Shown: positions 1-9,039 of the stretch, piece after piece | Position numbering within the stretch: the first letter of the stretch is position 1 | How the letters are laid out: each line of letters starts with the position of its first letter | NCBI GenBank assembly: GCA_028876495.1 | Contig: JAGWRO010000062.1 | Location: 1 to 64,000 of the forward strand | Length of the DNA: 64,000 nucleotides | Origin: Bacteroidota bacterium | GTDB lineage: Bacteria; Bacteroidota; Bacteroidia; Chitinophagales; Chitinophagaceae | Reading direction: 5' to 3' | Translations under genes and position numbers: made by a program | Notes under the pieces: generated by a model | Databases searched by the model: none | The model's input: the letters and a program-made list of their open reading frames with translations, nothing else | What the model was told of the DNA's origin: nothing

Positions 1-1672
1 AACCGATGGTAAAATTGATTTGCATAACGATCTCGGAAGAGACTTTTCTAATTATTATATAGCAGCGACTTCTCCGGGAATAATTTATAAAGACATGATC
101 ATTATCGGAGCGCGAGTTTCAGAAGAAGCGGATGCGGCTCCCGGTTATATCAGGGCTTACGATGTGCATACCGGAAAGTTGCGCTGGATATTTCATACCA
201 TTCCTGAACCGGGCGAATATGGTTATGACAGTTGGGATAATAAAGATGCCTGGAAACATATCGGCGGCGCCAATGCGTGGTCGGGTTTTAGTTTGGATGA
301 AAAGAATGGAATTTTATTTGCCCCTATCGGCTCCGCCTCTTATGATTTTTATGGCGGCAAAAGGTTGGGCAATGATTTGTTTGCCAATTGTGTGCTGGCA
401 CTGGATGCAAAAACAGGAAAAAGAATTTGGGATTTTCAAACGGTGCATCATGATGTGTGGGATCGTGACTTGCCGACGGCGCCCGTTTTGGTGAATATAA
501 AAAAGGACGGCAAAAATATAGATGCGGTAGCGCAGATCACCAAGAGCGGTTTTATTTTTTTGCTCGACAGGAAAACGGGTGAACCTGTTTATCCTGTAAA
601 AGAAATTTCTGTACCTACGCAAAGTGAATTGGTGGGTGAAAAATTGTCGCCCACGCAACCCATACCCACTTTCCCCAAACCATTTGCAAGGCAAGCCCCA
701 ATAACAGAAGCAGATTTAAATAATTTGGTTACCGATTCTTCTTACCAGGATATTAAAAACAGGCTTGCCGGTTATAAAGCAGGAAATATTTTTAATCCTC
801 CTTCAAAAGAAGGAACAATAATCTTTCCGGGCTTTGACGGAGGAGGAGAGTGGGGCGGGCCTGCTTACGATCCAACAACCTCCATCCTTTATGTAAATGC
901 GAGCCAGATGCCTTGGATACTTACCATGGTGGATGTAAAAGAAAAACCGAAAACAGCAGAAAATAATTTGCAGGCAGGCGAGCGTTTATATCATTCAACC
1001 TGTATGGCATGCCACGGAACCGAAAGACAGGGAAGTGGAAATTATCCGACGTTGATCAGCGTAGATAAAAAATACAATGAACAACAATTTGCGGCACTTC
1101 TTTCGTCAGGCCGCCGGATGATGCCTGCTTTTAAACAGTTGTCGCCTTCAGAAATTCATGCCTTGGCTTCATTTGTTTTGGAGAACAAAAAAGAGCAAGA
1201 GCAAAAATTTGTTCCTCCTGTAAGAGCCGAAGATAATTGGAGAAATCTTCCTTACACATCTACCGGTTACAATAAATTCTTAACCAAAGAAGGCTATCCT
1301 GCTATAAAGCCGCCATGGGGAACGTTGAGCGCTATCAATTTGAATACCAGCGAAATGTTATGGAAAGATACCGTAGGTGATTATCCTGACCTGAAAGCGA
1401 AAGGCATTCATAGCGGAACAGAAATGTATGGCGGCCCGGTAGTAACTGCCGGCGGAATTATATTTTTAGCGGCGACAAGCGACGCAAAAATTCGTGCCTT
1501 CAATAAAAGAACAGGAAAACTTTTGTGGCAAGCGGATTTACCTGCATCCGGGTTTGCAACACCAAGCGTTTATGAAGTTAACGGAAAAGAATTTTTAGTA
1601 ATTGCCTGCGGCGGCGGAAAATTAGGAAAACCTTCCGGAGATGCTTATGTAGCTTTTGCATTGCCGGAGTAA
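1..1672 (+). CDS. PQQ-dependent quinoprotein dehydrogenase with inserted cytochrome c domain (5' end outside window)
   Basis: The frame is open to base 2, so the true start lies upstream and only the C-terminal 550 or so residues are here. The protein has the repeated W-rich blades of the PQQ eight-bladed propeller, for example DAKTGKRIWDFQTVHHD, which is typical of glucose/alcohol quinoprotein dehydrogenases. A class I cytochrome c domain is inserted between blades: the haem motif CMACH is encoded at 1001-1015. The family oxidises sugars or alcohols in the periplasm and passes electrons through the haem to the respiratory chain. The substrate cannot be told from sequence. It ends convergently against the lipoprotein gene at 1722, and no clear terminator was seen between them. 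Confidence 0.9.
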   Translation, partial: TDGKIDLHNDLGRDFSNYYIAATSPGIIYKDMIIIGARVSEEADAAPGYIRAYDVHTGKLRWIFHTIPEPGEYGYDSWDNKDAWKHIGGANAWSGFSLDEKNGILFAPIGSASYDFYGGKRLGNDLFANCVLALDAKTGKRIWDFQTVHHDVWDRDLPTAPVLVNIKKDGKNIDAVAQITKSGFIFLLDRKTGEPVYPVKEISVPTQSELVGEKLSPTQPIPTFPKPFARQAPITEADLNNLVTDSSYQDIKNRLAGYKAGNIFNPPSKEGTIIFPGFDGGGEWGGPAYDPTTSILYVNASQMPWILTMVDVKEKPKTAENNLQAGERLYHSTCMACHGTERQGSGNYPTLISVDKKYNEQQFAALLSSGRRMMPAFKQLSPSEIHALASFVLENKKEQEQKFVPPVRAEDNWRNLPYTSTGYNKFLTKEGYPAIKPPWGTLSAINLNTSEMLWKDTVGDYPDLKAKGIHSGTEMYGGPVVTAGGIIFLAATSDAKIRAFNKRTGKLLWQADLPASGFATPSVYEVNGKEFLVIACGGGKLGKPSGDAYVAFALPE

Positions 1673-1721
1673 CGGTTGGTAGTAAACGAAGAAAGAAGGA
1701 GGATTTTATTTTCTGGATTGA

Positions 1722-2849
1722 TTACCATAACTCAGACTTCGGATTTAATCTTAAAGCGTCATAACCCATATCCAGGTAGACGATTTTGTTTTTGCTTGAT
1801 ATGTTTGTTGGCATTCTAACTGAGCCATATACATCTTCAGAATATTGAGACCAGCAATGTGAAGGCAAATTGCCATCGGCTGTAACTTTATCAATTGAAA
1901 TATTCCAGTTAGGCAATGGAGTATTTGGTTGCCCATTTTTTCCATACAATTCAGTCCAAAGACCAAATCCGCTTTTTATGCCGGTACCCAAGGAACTCTT
2001 TTCAAATCTCAATGAACCCATATAATCTCTTATGTTATTTTGGTTATTAGTAACCCATACCGAATACCAATCCCCAACCAAATCCGTACTATCCAAATTC
2101 AGCGCAATGGTATAAGTTCCTCTACCCCAATCATACCATTTTCTTACACCGACAAAATTTCCTTCATAACCGCCGCTTTCATTCCATCCACCTGGTGCTA
2201 TTTGGGTATTGCTTAAATCGCGGGTACTCCATCTTGAAAATATAAACCCCTTTTTACCATTCAATTCTGTTTGAAAACCATAATAGAATTGAATGGTATC
2301 ATTTATATATGCATTATACAGTTGTAAATAAATACCATCATTATTTAAAGTACCATCCCAGTTTGTAGGTAAATTTTTAATTGTTATTGTATGGGTTAAA
2401 TTAGTAAAAGTATTTGTTGGAAAATCGAAATTTACATAATGTAATCCTCCTGTTTGACCTAACTTAATGGTATCTGTGATTAGCGACAAAACTGGCGATT
2501 TAGGACTTTCTTTATATGCATTATATGCAGATACCGCATAGTAATATTTCTTATAAATTCCTAGGCCTGTATCAATGTACATATTTGTCCCTTTGGGAAT
2601 TGTAGCTATTAACTTCGAAGGCGAGGCAATTGTATCTCTATATATTTTATATCCAATTAAATTGCTACCTAAATTGTTATTCCAAATTAGGGTATCTAAT
2701 CGGTATCCCGTATTACCTCGTAATCCAGTTGGAGTTGTTATTGAGGAATCGATATTTATTAAATTGTTGTTATTTAAGGTTAGAGTTCCATTTTTGCTGC
2801 AACCCAACATAAAAATTACTAAAGCCGAAATAGAAATTAGAATTTTCAA
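1722..2849 (-). CDS. Surface lipoprotein with fibronectin type III-like domain
   Basis: Residues 1-16 form a lipoprotein signal ending in MLGC, so the protein is probably lipid-anchored. Start is a TTG at 2849; no in-frame ATG precedes the signal peptide. Residues about 38-125 look like one FN3 domain (LIWNNN, GYKIYRD, YYYAVSAYN). The remaining 240 residues are rich in Trp, Tyr and Asn and resemble a beta-sandwich, perhaps DUF3472-like, but that is a weak impression. It is the first of four minus-strand genes that appear more A+T- and Asn-rich than the rest of the window. Function unknown; carbohydrate or surface binding is a guess from fold type only. Confidence 0.75.
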   Translation of the reverse strand: MKILISISALVIFMLGCSKNGTLTLNNNNLINIDSSITTPTGLRGNTGYRLDTLIWNNNLGSNLIGYKIYRDTIASPSKLIATIPKGTNMYIDTGLGIYKKYYYAVSAYNAYKESPKSPVLSLITDTIKLGQTGGLHYVNFDFPTNTFTNLTHTITIKNLPTNWDGTLNNDGIYLQLYNAYINDTIQFYYGFQTELNGKKGFIFSRWSTRDLSNTQIAPGGWNESGGYEGNFVGVRKWYDWGRGTYTIALNLDSTDLVGDWYSVWVTNNQNNIRDYMGSLRFEKSSLGTGIKSGFGLWTELYGKNGQPNTPLPNWNISIDKVTADGNLPSHCWSQYSEDVYGSVRMPTNISSKNKIVYLDMGYDALRLNPKSELW

Positions 2850-2876
2850 TTTATAATTCAGATTATTTAATTCGAT

Positions 2877-3098
2877 TTATGGATTACATCTGCAGCAAAG
2901 TCTAAAAATAATACCAATCCTCGTGCAAAATTCTTCGGCTAATCGCCTTGTAGCAAAAGGTCCTATCCAAACCCCATTTTGACCAACATTTGCATTGACT
3001 CTCTTTCCCCTACCATAGTTACAGTGGCCGCAGTTTTCTTTATGTATTGTACCTATATTCTTTTTCGCTTGCCAATTATAGTATATATAAAAATTCAT
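2877..3098 (-). CDS. Small Cys-rich protein, possible metal-binding
   Basis: A 73-residue protein with an ATG start. It has a CGHC pair near residue 24 and a CCRC cluster near the C-terminus, spaced as in a small zinc-ribbon-like fold. Between them is WIGPFATRRLAEEFC, a block I have the impression of seeing in short uncharacterised bacterial proteins. No signal peptide is visible, unlike its neighbours. It lies 27 bases upstream, in the sense of transcription, of the lipoprotein at 1722-2849 and may be co-transcribed with it. Function unknown. The Cys spacing and coding-like composition argue that it is a real gene. Confidence 0.6.
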   Translation of the reverse strand: MNFYIYYNWQAKKNIGTIHKENCGHCNYGRGKRVNANVGQNGVWIGPFATRRLAEEFCTRIGIIFRLCCRCNP

Positions 3099-3228
3099 GG
3101 AATTCTATTTATTAAAACTTAATAATGAAACATCTCGTGATATTTGCCTTTAATTCTCGAGTAATTCATTTTCTTATGAATTTTGATGTCCGGTTCTTAC
3201 GTAATTCTTTCATTTACTATATTGCAAT

Positions 3229-4005
3229 TTACAAATTAGAAATCTCTGATTGAGTTAATGCACGATTCCAAATTTTGAAATCTCTAATTATAGTTCCTCT
3301 ATAAACTCCGATATAAGAACTTGGACTAAAACAATTCGTTAGTGAAATTGGGTATTGATTTGCGCTTTGAAATCTAAGTGCCCCATTGACATAAAAACTT
3401 ATAATATCCTGACTAATGGTGATTACAAGTTTTGCATAATTTGCGGTTGAAATTGGATTAGGTATATCATTTATTTGACCCGTATATGCACTAGATATAT
3501 CACAATTATCAGATGGAGTTTTCCATTCCATAAATAATGATGAAGGAATACCATTATAGTTTTCAAGATGAAGGATAAAATTGATAGCCAATGGATTAAC
3601 ACCAATGGGTCCAATACCTATATCTGTAAAATAACTAGTTGAATCACTATATTCACTTCCGCTGCCAGTCTTACCATTTTTTACATCTAAGAAGATACTC
3701 AAATTATTACTGATTTTACCTATTGGCAAATTATTTGTCAAATATTGAAGTATTCCGTTTTTGGCATCTCCACCAAATTCAATACAATTTCTGCCGCCAT
3801 CAGTCACAATAGTATCCATAGCAGTAATTACAGTTGTGTTTTTATAGATACTACTATCATTAAATCCATTTGGTATTACATTTAATGCAAATAATAAAGT
3901 TGAATCATGGTAGGTGCTGCTTGCTCCAGCTCCTGAAGGATTTATGGCATTTTTAGTGCAACCTAATATTAGGGTTAATAAACTGATAAAAATATATTTT
4001 TTCAT
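3229..4005 (-). CDS. LamG/concanavalin-like lipoprotein
   Basis: The signal peptide ends in LILGC, a good lipobox. The mature part reads as a concanavalin A-like/LamG jelly roll: a strand with INFILHLENYN, a binding-face strand ISFYVNGALRFQ, and the C-terminal signature FKIWNRALTQSEI that closes many LamG_3 domains. It resembles the next gene (4098-4895) in the same C-terminal block, so the two are probably paralogues. Likely an outer-membrane, surface-exposed binding protein, often for glycans. Intergenic DNA on both sides is A+T-rich without a clear terminator. Confidence 0.75.
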   Translation of the reverse strand: MKKYIFISLLTLILGCTKNAINPSGAGASSTYHDSTLLFALNVIPNGFNDSSIYKNTTVITAMDTIVTDGGRNCIEFGGDAKNGILQYLTNNLPIGKISNNLSIFLDVKNGKTGSGSEYSDSTSYFTDIGIGPIGVNPLAINFILHLENYNGIPSSLFMEWKTPSDNCDISSAYTGQINDIPNPISTANYAKLVITISQDIISFYVNGALRFQSANQYPISLTNCFSPSSYIGVYRGTIIRDFKIWNRALTQSEISNL

Positions 4006-4097
4006 GTCATTTTACATTAAGTATTTCTGTTTTTTAAATTAATTTAAGTAACCATTATCTCTCTTTTTGTAGAGATTAAAATAAAAAACTAACCAGA

Positions 4098-4895
4098 TTA
4101 ATGAGCTGCCAAATATGAGATTTCTGATTGCGTCAAACAACGATTATACAATCTAAAATCATCGATAGAACCATTCAGGTAATTAGTAAGCACTCCTCCT
4201 ATAGTTTCTACTCCAAATCTGTTAGATCCTGCATCTTCGGCAAAATTGCATTCTGAGTCAACATGTGAATTTGTGATTAAATTTCCTCCCTGCATTACAA
4301 AAGACATTGTTGAATTTGCTAATACTCCATTAATGTAAACAGATAGAACTGGATTACTGTAGTTTACTACAACATCATTCCAGTTATTAATAGAAATAGA
4401 ATTTGCAGCAGACCTAACTTCAGAATATGTATTTCCGCCATTTGAATTAGCCCAATTGAGGTTAATACTATTATCATTCATTATAAACAAATTAATCTCA
4501 CCCCAAAAAAGAGTCTTGCCCCAAATACCATAATTTCCACTGGCATTTATTTTAAATCTGCAATAAAAACTAAAACTATCTACTCTGCTCCCATTCATAA
4601 ACGGATTAGGGATATTAATAGAATTGGATGTCCCATTAAAGCTATACGCTGTATTTGGAAATCCTGATTTACCACTTATCAACGTTGCTCCATTTACTGT
4701 TCCGTTATTTTCATTTCCACTACTGTCGTTTGCATTTCCTGTAAACGGATACCAGGCAACCAGGCCATTAGACAAGGAAGGAGGGGCGGCATTTGAATTT
4801 TGGTTATCAGGTTGCTTTTTACAAGAAATTTGAGATAGAGTAATTGCAATCGCGGAAACACCGAGTAAAATTTTCAGTAGGTTAATTTTTTTCAT
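4098..4895 (-). CDS. LamG-domain lipoprotein
   Basis: The signal peptide ends LSQISCKK, a plausible lipobox. The mature protein starts with GLVAWYPFTGNANDSSGN, the classic opening strand of the LamG_3/concanavalin-like domain, and closes with DFRLYNRCLTQSEI. The whole mature region (about 220 residues) is one jelly-roll domain, so it is a single-domain binding lipoprotein with no visible catalytic domain. It is head-to-head with the putative membrane regulator at 5108, separated by about 210 bases that should carry both promoters. Confidence 0.8.
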   Translation of the reverse strand: MKKINLLKILLGVSAIAITLSQISCKKQPDNQNSNAAPPSLSNGLVAWYPFTGNANDSSGNENNGTVNGATLISGKSGFPNTAYSFNGTSNSINIPNPFMNGSRVDSFSFYCRFKINASGNYGIWGKTLFWGEINLFIMNDNSINLNWANSNGGNTYSEVRSAANSISINNWNDVVVNYSNPVLSVYINGVLANSTMSFVMQGGNLITNSHVDSECNFAEDAGSNRFGVETIGGVLTNYLNGSIDDFRLYNRCLTQSEISYLAAH

Positions 4896-5096
4896 TTTGA
4901 TTATTTAAAACTTTCAATACTTTTAGTACTGCAATTAAGAAAGATTTTATTTTTCTATTTGATAATTAATATCATTTTCAATGATATTTTATTGACCCAA
5001 AAAAATCGTTGCTAAACACCTACTAACCTGCAAATAGCATATGTAATAAGTATTAAATATAAAAAACAGATAAGCCTAAAACCTGAAACTTCTTCT

Positions 5097-5104
5097 TACA
5101 TTTG
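5097..5104 (+). promoter_or_regulatory. Putative -7 promoter element of the Bacteroidota type
   Basis: TACATTTG matches the TAnnTTTG consensus exactly. It lies only three bases before the ATG at 5108, so if used it would give an essentially leaderless transcript. No good TTTG lies about 19 bases upstream, which lowers confidence. Confidence 0.3.
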
Positions 5105-5107
5105 AGA

Positions 5108-6505
5108 ATGCGAAATATATTTTCCTGTGTCTTATTTTTAGTAATCCCGTTTCATACCATTGCTCAAAAGAGATTGCTGCAATTTTTAGAATCAGACACG
5201 AACTACACTCTCATTAAAGGGCTTAAACCGGAAAATAAAATAATTCAGTTACCAAAGGAACTTAACTGTGGTCAGGCATTTCATCATTACATCGTAAAAT
5301 CAGGGATATTATATGTACAGGTGGACGGCTCTGGGAAATTGTTTAAAATTGACAGTACATTAAGACCGGTAAGAATAGACAATACCTGCTACGAGGGATA
5401 TAATTTTGGAGCATATAACTTTACAGCCACCAACCGATTTTATAGTTTCGGGGGGTGGGGGTTTTGGGAGTACAATGGTGCTTTGCGTTTTTTTGACAAT
5501 AAAGCGAAAGAGTGGTTTGTTACAGACCTAAATAAAGATGTTCCTTTTTCTATATTCCTGAATGGCATTGTTTACAATGATTTTAAAGATCATCTTTTGT
5601 ACTTAATTTATAAGCCAACACCGAATACCTATATCAAAAGTGACGATAAGGAAACAAATGATACTTTAAGTGTACAATGCCTTAATTTAAAAACTTTTAA
5701 ATTTTGGGCTAATCCTCGGAAATTAGTCAACGGTCTTATAAACTACAGTCTTCCCGGAAATCCCAATATACTTAATATGAGTACCTCTAAGGGTTTATTG
5801 GTTGCGACTCAAAATGGTTTTGGACTGCTTGATTTTAAGAACGAAAAGGTTTATAGTTTCAATAATGAAGCTGCTGAAAAATTTCAAAGTCAATCAAAGC
5901 CACAATATTTTTTAATAAGCAGGGACAGTAGTCTTTATTTTTACAATCCGGTGAATGATTCTGTAGAGCATGCCCGCTTTTCTTTTAAGGACTTTAAATT
6001 AACCAATGCCAAACTTTTTTATGAAGTTCCCAAACCTGATAGATTTAGTGTTGCATCATTAATTTACTGGTCGATTATTTTTCTGCTTATAGCATTTTTA
6101 ATTTTGATCTATTATAATCAAAGAAATAAGATAAAAAAGCTGAATAGTCAACTGGTAAAGAAAAATGGCAATAATGGAATTAAGAATAAGGATATCAATT
6201 TTGGGATTAACTCATCATTCCCAGGTATTCTTACGGAACAGGAAAGATTTGTATTTGAATTAATTCTTAAAAATTCAAAGAATAATAGATTCACAACTAT
6301 AGACGAATTAAATATTTTGTTAGGAGTAAAAAGCAAAGAATCCTATATACAAAATAAAGTCAGATCAGATAGTCTTCAAAGTATTAATCAAAAATTCACC
6401 GTATTTGCGTCGACCGTAGATGAATTGATTGAGAGAGAAAGGACTGATTTTGACAAGCGGTATTATCATTATAAAATCAACAAAAGATATATGAATAGGT
6501 TATAG
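5108..6505 (+). CDS. Membrane-anchored putative transcriptional regulator with periplasmic sensor
   Basis: The ATG at 5108 is preferred over an in-frame TTG two codons earlier, because it begins directly with a signal peptide ending near FHTIAQ. About 290 residues follow that look extracytoplasmic and beta-rich, propeller-like. Near residue 318 comes one strong transmembrane helix (LIYWSIIFLLIAFLILIYY). The cytoplasmic end is charged and contains TEQERFVFELILKNS and TTIDELNILLGV, which read as helices of a winged-helix-like domain. I recognise no named family. The arrangement suggests a one-component regulator sensing outside the membrane. Being divergent from the LamG lipoproteins, it may control them; this is inference. 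Confidence 0.65.
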   Translation: MRNIFSCVLFLVIPFHTIAQKRLLQFLESDTNYTLIKGLKPENKIIQLPKELNCGQAFHHYIVKSGILYVQVDGSGKLFKIDSTLRPVRIDNTCYEGYNFGAYNFTATNRFYSFGGWGFWEYNGALRFFDNKAKEWFVTDLNKDVPFSIFLNGIVYNDFKDHLLYLIYKPTPNTYIKSDDKETNDTLSVQCLNLKTFKFWANPRKLVNGLINYSLPGNPNILNMSTSKGLLVATQNGFGLLDFKNEKVYSFNNEAAEKFQSQSKPQYFLISRDSSLYFYNPVNDSVEHARFSFKDFKLTNAKLFYEVPKPDRFSVASLIYWSIIFLLIAFLILIYYNQRNKIKKLNSQLVKKNGNNGIKNKDINFGINSSFPGILTEQERFVFELILKNSKNNRFTTIDELNILLGVKSKESYIQNKVRSDSLQSINQKFTVFASTVDELIERERTDFDKRYYHYKINKRYMNRL

Positions 6506-6557
6506 TTTATCTTCAGAGAAATTGAAAAAATAAATAGCTTGTTTAAAATAAGAACTT

Positions 6558-7322
6558 ATGCAAAAAGACGACATATCTCTCGCAGCCTGGGCGCTGGTAG
6601 AAGAATTTAGACAAGGTAAATGGAAAGCCCTTGATCTTCCAAAAATTACAAGAGAAGATCTTGATATCAATGGAATTGAATTTGTCAACACGCTCTTTGA
6701 AGTGCCCACGATGACTTACCTGAATCAATTAAAACAAAATGCTGCTGATTATGGAACAGAGCTGATTTTGATAATGGTAGACGAAGAAGGCGACGGATGT
6801 GCCGCTACCGCCAAAGAAAGAAAACAGTTTGTGATCAATCACCGGAAATGGATTGACATTGCGCATTATTTAGGATGCCATGCTATTCGTACCAATTGCC
6901 GTGGAATAGAAATAAGTTCCGGCGAAGAAGCTTTAAAACTTTCTTCTGAAACCTATCATCAACTACTTGATTATGCACAGGATTCCGGCGTAGAAGTGCT
7001 GATAGAAAATCACGGCGGCTATTCCAACGACCCCGAATGGATGGTGGCTTTGATGAACGAAGTGAACCATCCGTTATTTGGCGCTTATCCAGACTGGCGG
7101 GAACCTTCCGCCGAATTTGACAATTATAGGTATCTCGAAAAAACCATACCCTTTGCAAAAGGCATGTCTTACCGAAACCAACCCACCGAAGAACAGACTG
7201 CAAAGTTGATCGCACTTTGTCGGCGCGAAGGTTATCATGGTTGGTACGGGATTGAGTCTAAAGGAAGAGAGGCAGTGATGCTGGGGAAGAGTTTGTTGGA
7301 AAAATATCTTTTGAAAAAGTGA
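6558..7322 (+). CDS. Sugar phosphate isomerase/epimerase-like TIM barrel
   Basis: 254 residues matching the xylose isomerase-like/AP endonuclease 2 fold. Metal-binding positions are suggested by IENHGG near residue 154 and the terminal GYHGWYGIESKG strand with its Glu. No signal peptide, so cytoplasmic, unlike the Tat-exported homologue at 9040. It precedes a Gfo/Idh/MocA oxidoreductase by about 100 bases in the same orientation. This combination is common in Bacteroidota loci that oxidise and rearrange sugars or glycosides. The substrate is unknown. Confidence 0.85.
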   Translation: MQKDDISLAAWALVEEFRQGKWKALDLPKITREDLDINGIEFVNTLFEVPTMTYLNQLKQNAADYGTELILIMVDEEGDGCAATAKERKQFVINHRKWIDIAHYLGCHAIRTNCRGIEISSGEEALKLSSETYHQLLDYAQDSGVEVLIENHGGYSNDPEWMVALMNEVNHPLFGAYPDWREPSAEFDNYRYLEKTIPFAKGMSYRNQPTEEQTAKLIALCRREGYHGWYGIESKGREAVMLGKSLLEKYLLKK

Positions 7323-7419
7323 TTTGGTGATTTCTTACCCTGAAAATATCTTACATTTATCAAAGCGTTTTCACTTCCTTCAAAAGTAGTCACCACTCAC
7401 TCACCATAAATGCTTTGAT

Positions 7420-9018
7420 ATGAAAAAAGACGATCCTCAATATCTTTCTACAAACGATATTGAAAACGAAAATCTGAAAGATTCTTCTGCAAAAGGTTCA
7501 ACATTAAGCCGGCGCAAATTTGTTCAATTAACTGCTGCAACGGCAGCAGGGTTCACTATCCTTCCAAGGCATGTGCTTGGTGGCAAAAATTTTGTGGCAC
7601 CCAGTGATCAAATTACGCTCGCTCACATTGGCGTCGGTACAGAAGGTACGCGCGAAATGTTGGATTTGCTGCAAGTGCCCCAGATAAGAATTGTGGCTGT
7701 TTGCGATCCTAACAAAAACGCAATCGGTTACCGAGACTGGGGGATGAATTATTTGAAAGACGCCATCCGTAAAACTATTAAGGATCCCAACTGGAATCCC
7801 GGAGGCGACAATACGATTCCGGGCGGAAGAGATAATGGAAAATCTATTGTTGATGCCTATTATGCAAACCTTCATCCAGATATGAAATATAAAGGTTGTA
7901 CGGCTTATGAAGATGCGCGCCAAATGCTGGATGAATTAAAAGATGTGGATGCAGTAAAAATTATGACGCCTGATCACCTCCACGGTGTGTTGGCTATCGC
8001 TGCGATGAAAAGAGGTAAACATGTATTGATGCATAAGCCGGTTTCAAACCGCATTGTCGAATCAAAAAAAGTGATCGGCATGGCACGCAATAACAGTAAA
8101 TTAATCACGCACCTGATGCCGTGGGATGCCAACGGTGACATGACGCCGGTTATGAACTGGATCAATTCAGGAGCAATAGGCAAACTCAAGGAAATTCATA
8201 ACTGGACGAATCGTCCTGTTTGGCCGCAGTATTCTCATATTCCTACAGATACGCCTCCGATACCTGACGGGTTTAACTGGGATTTGTGGCTTGGCCCTGA
8301 AGCTACAAGGGATTACAGTCCTGATTACACGAATATGGTTTTTCGCGGCTGGTACGATTTCGGTGGAGGTTCGATGGCGGATATGGGTCATTATAGTTTG
8401 TGGACCGTCTTCAATGCACTCAACCTGACTTCACCAACAACCGTACAACCGCACCGAAGCCATGTTTGCGATTTTCATGGTCCGATACCTTACAGGATCA
8501 ATAACGATTTTGCCTTTCCTTTTGCAAGTACCGTTCAGTTCAGTTACCCTGCCAACGGCGACCGTCCGCCGGTAGAACTTTTTTGGTATGACGGTGGAAT
8601 GAGGCCTGAAATTCCCGAAGAATTGGTGGCGCAAAACAAACAATTGCCGGAAGAAGGAATGATGTTCGTTGGCGACAGCGGCAAAATCCTCGCAGGCTTT
8701 AATGTGCAGAATCCGCAACTGCTTGCCGGTGGTAAAATGGAATCTGCGCCTAACCCAACGCCGCAAGAAAACGAGGAAGAGCACACCCTCGGCTGGCTCG
8801 GAAGATTTGCTGACGCGTGCAAGACCGGCAAACAATATCCCGGCAATTTTTCAGAAGTGGAACATTTGGCCGATGCGATCAATTTGTATGCGGTTGCCTT
8901 GCGGTCGGATAAAATGCTGGAATATGACGCAGCAAATTTGAAAATCACCAACGTTCCTGAATTCAATAAATATTTATCACGTGACTATCGTCCTGGTTGG
9001 GACCCCGATTCAATTTAA
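7420..9018 (+). CDS. Tat-exported Gfo/Idh/MocA family oxidoreductase
   Basis: Residues 30-55 carry a twin-arginine signal (SRRKFVQL followed by an Ala/Gly-rich stretch). A Rossmann domain follows with the HIGVGTEGT nucleotide loop, then VKIMTPDHLH and the HKPVSN block, which stands where most members have EKP. The C-terminal beta-sheet domain is present. At 532 residues it is of the long secreted subgroup common in Bacteroidota. These enzymes redox sugars or cyclitols, often with a tightly bound NAD(P). It is followed 21 bases later by a second TIM-barrel epimerase, so the two are very likely one operon acting in the periplasm. Confidence 0.9.
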   Translation: MKKDDPQYLSTNDIENENLKDSSAKGSTLSRRKFVQLTAATAAGFTILPRHVLGGKNFVAPSDQITLAHIGVGTEGTREMLDLLQVPQIRIVAVCDPNKNAIGYRDWGMNYLKDAIRKTIKDPNWNPGGDNTIPGGRDNGKSIVDAYYANLHPDMKYKGCTAYEDARQMLDELKDVDAVKIMTPDHLHGVLAIAAMKRGKHVLMHKPVSNRIVESKKVIGMARNNSKLITHLMPWDANGDMTPVMNWINSGAIGKLKEIHNWTNRPVWPQYSHIPTDTPPIPDGFNWDLWLGPEATRDYSPDYTNMVFRGWYDFGGGSMADMGHYSLWTVFNALNLTSPTTVQPHRSHVCDFHGPIPYRINNDFAFPFASTVQFSYPANGDRPPVELFWYDGGMRPEIPEELVAQNKQLPEEGMMFVGDSGKILAGFNVQNPQLLAGGKMESAPNPTPQENEEEHTLGWLGRFADACKTGKQYPGNFSEVEHLADAINLYAVALRSDKMLEYDAANLKITNVPEFNKYLSRDYRPGWDPDSI

Positions 9019-9039
9019 CCTTTTCAAAAAAGAATATTT

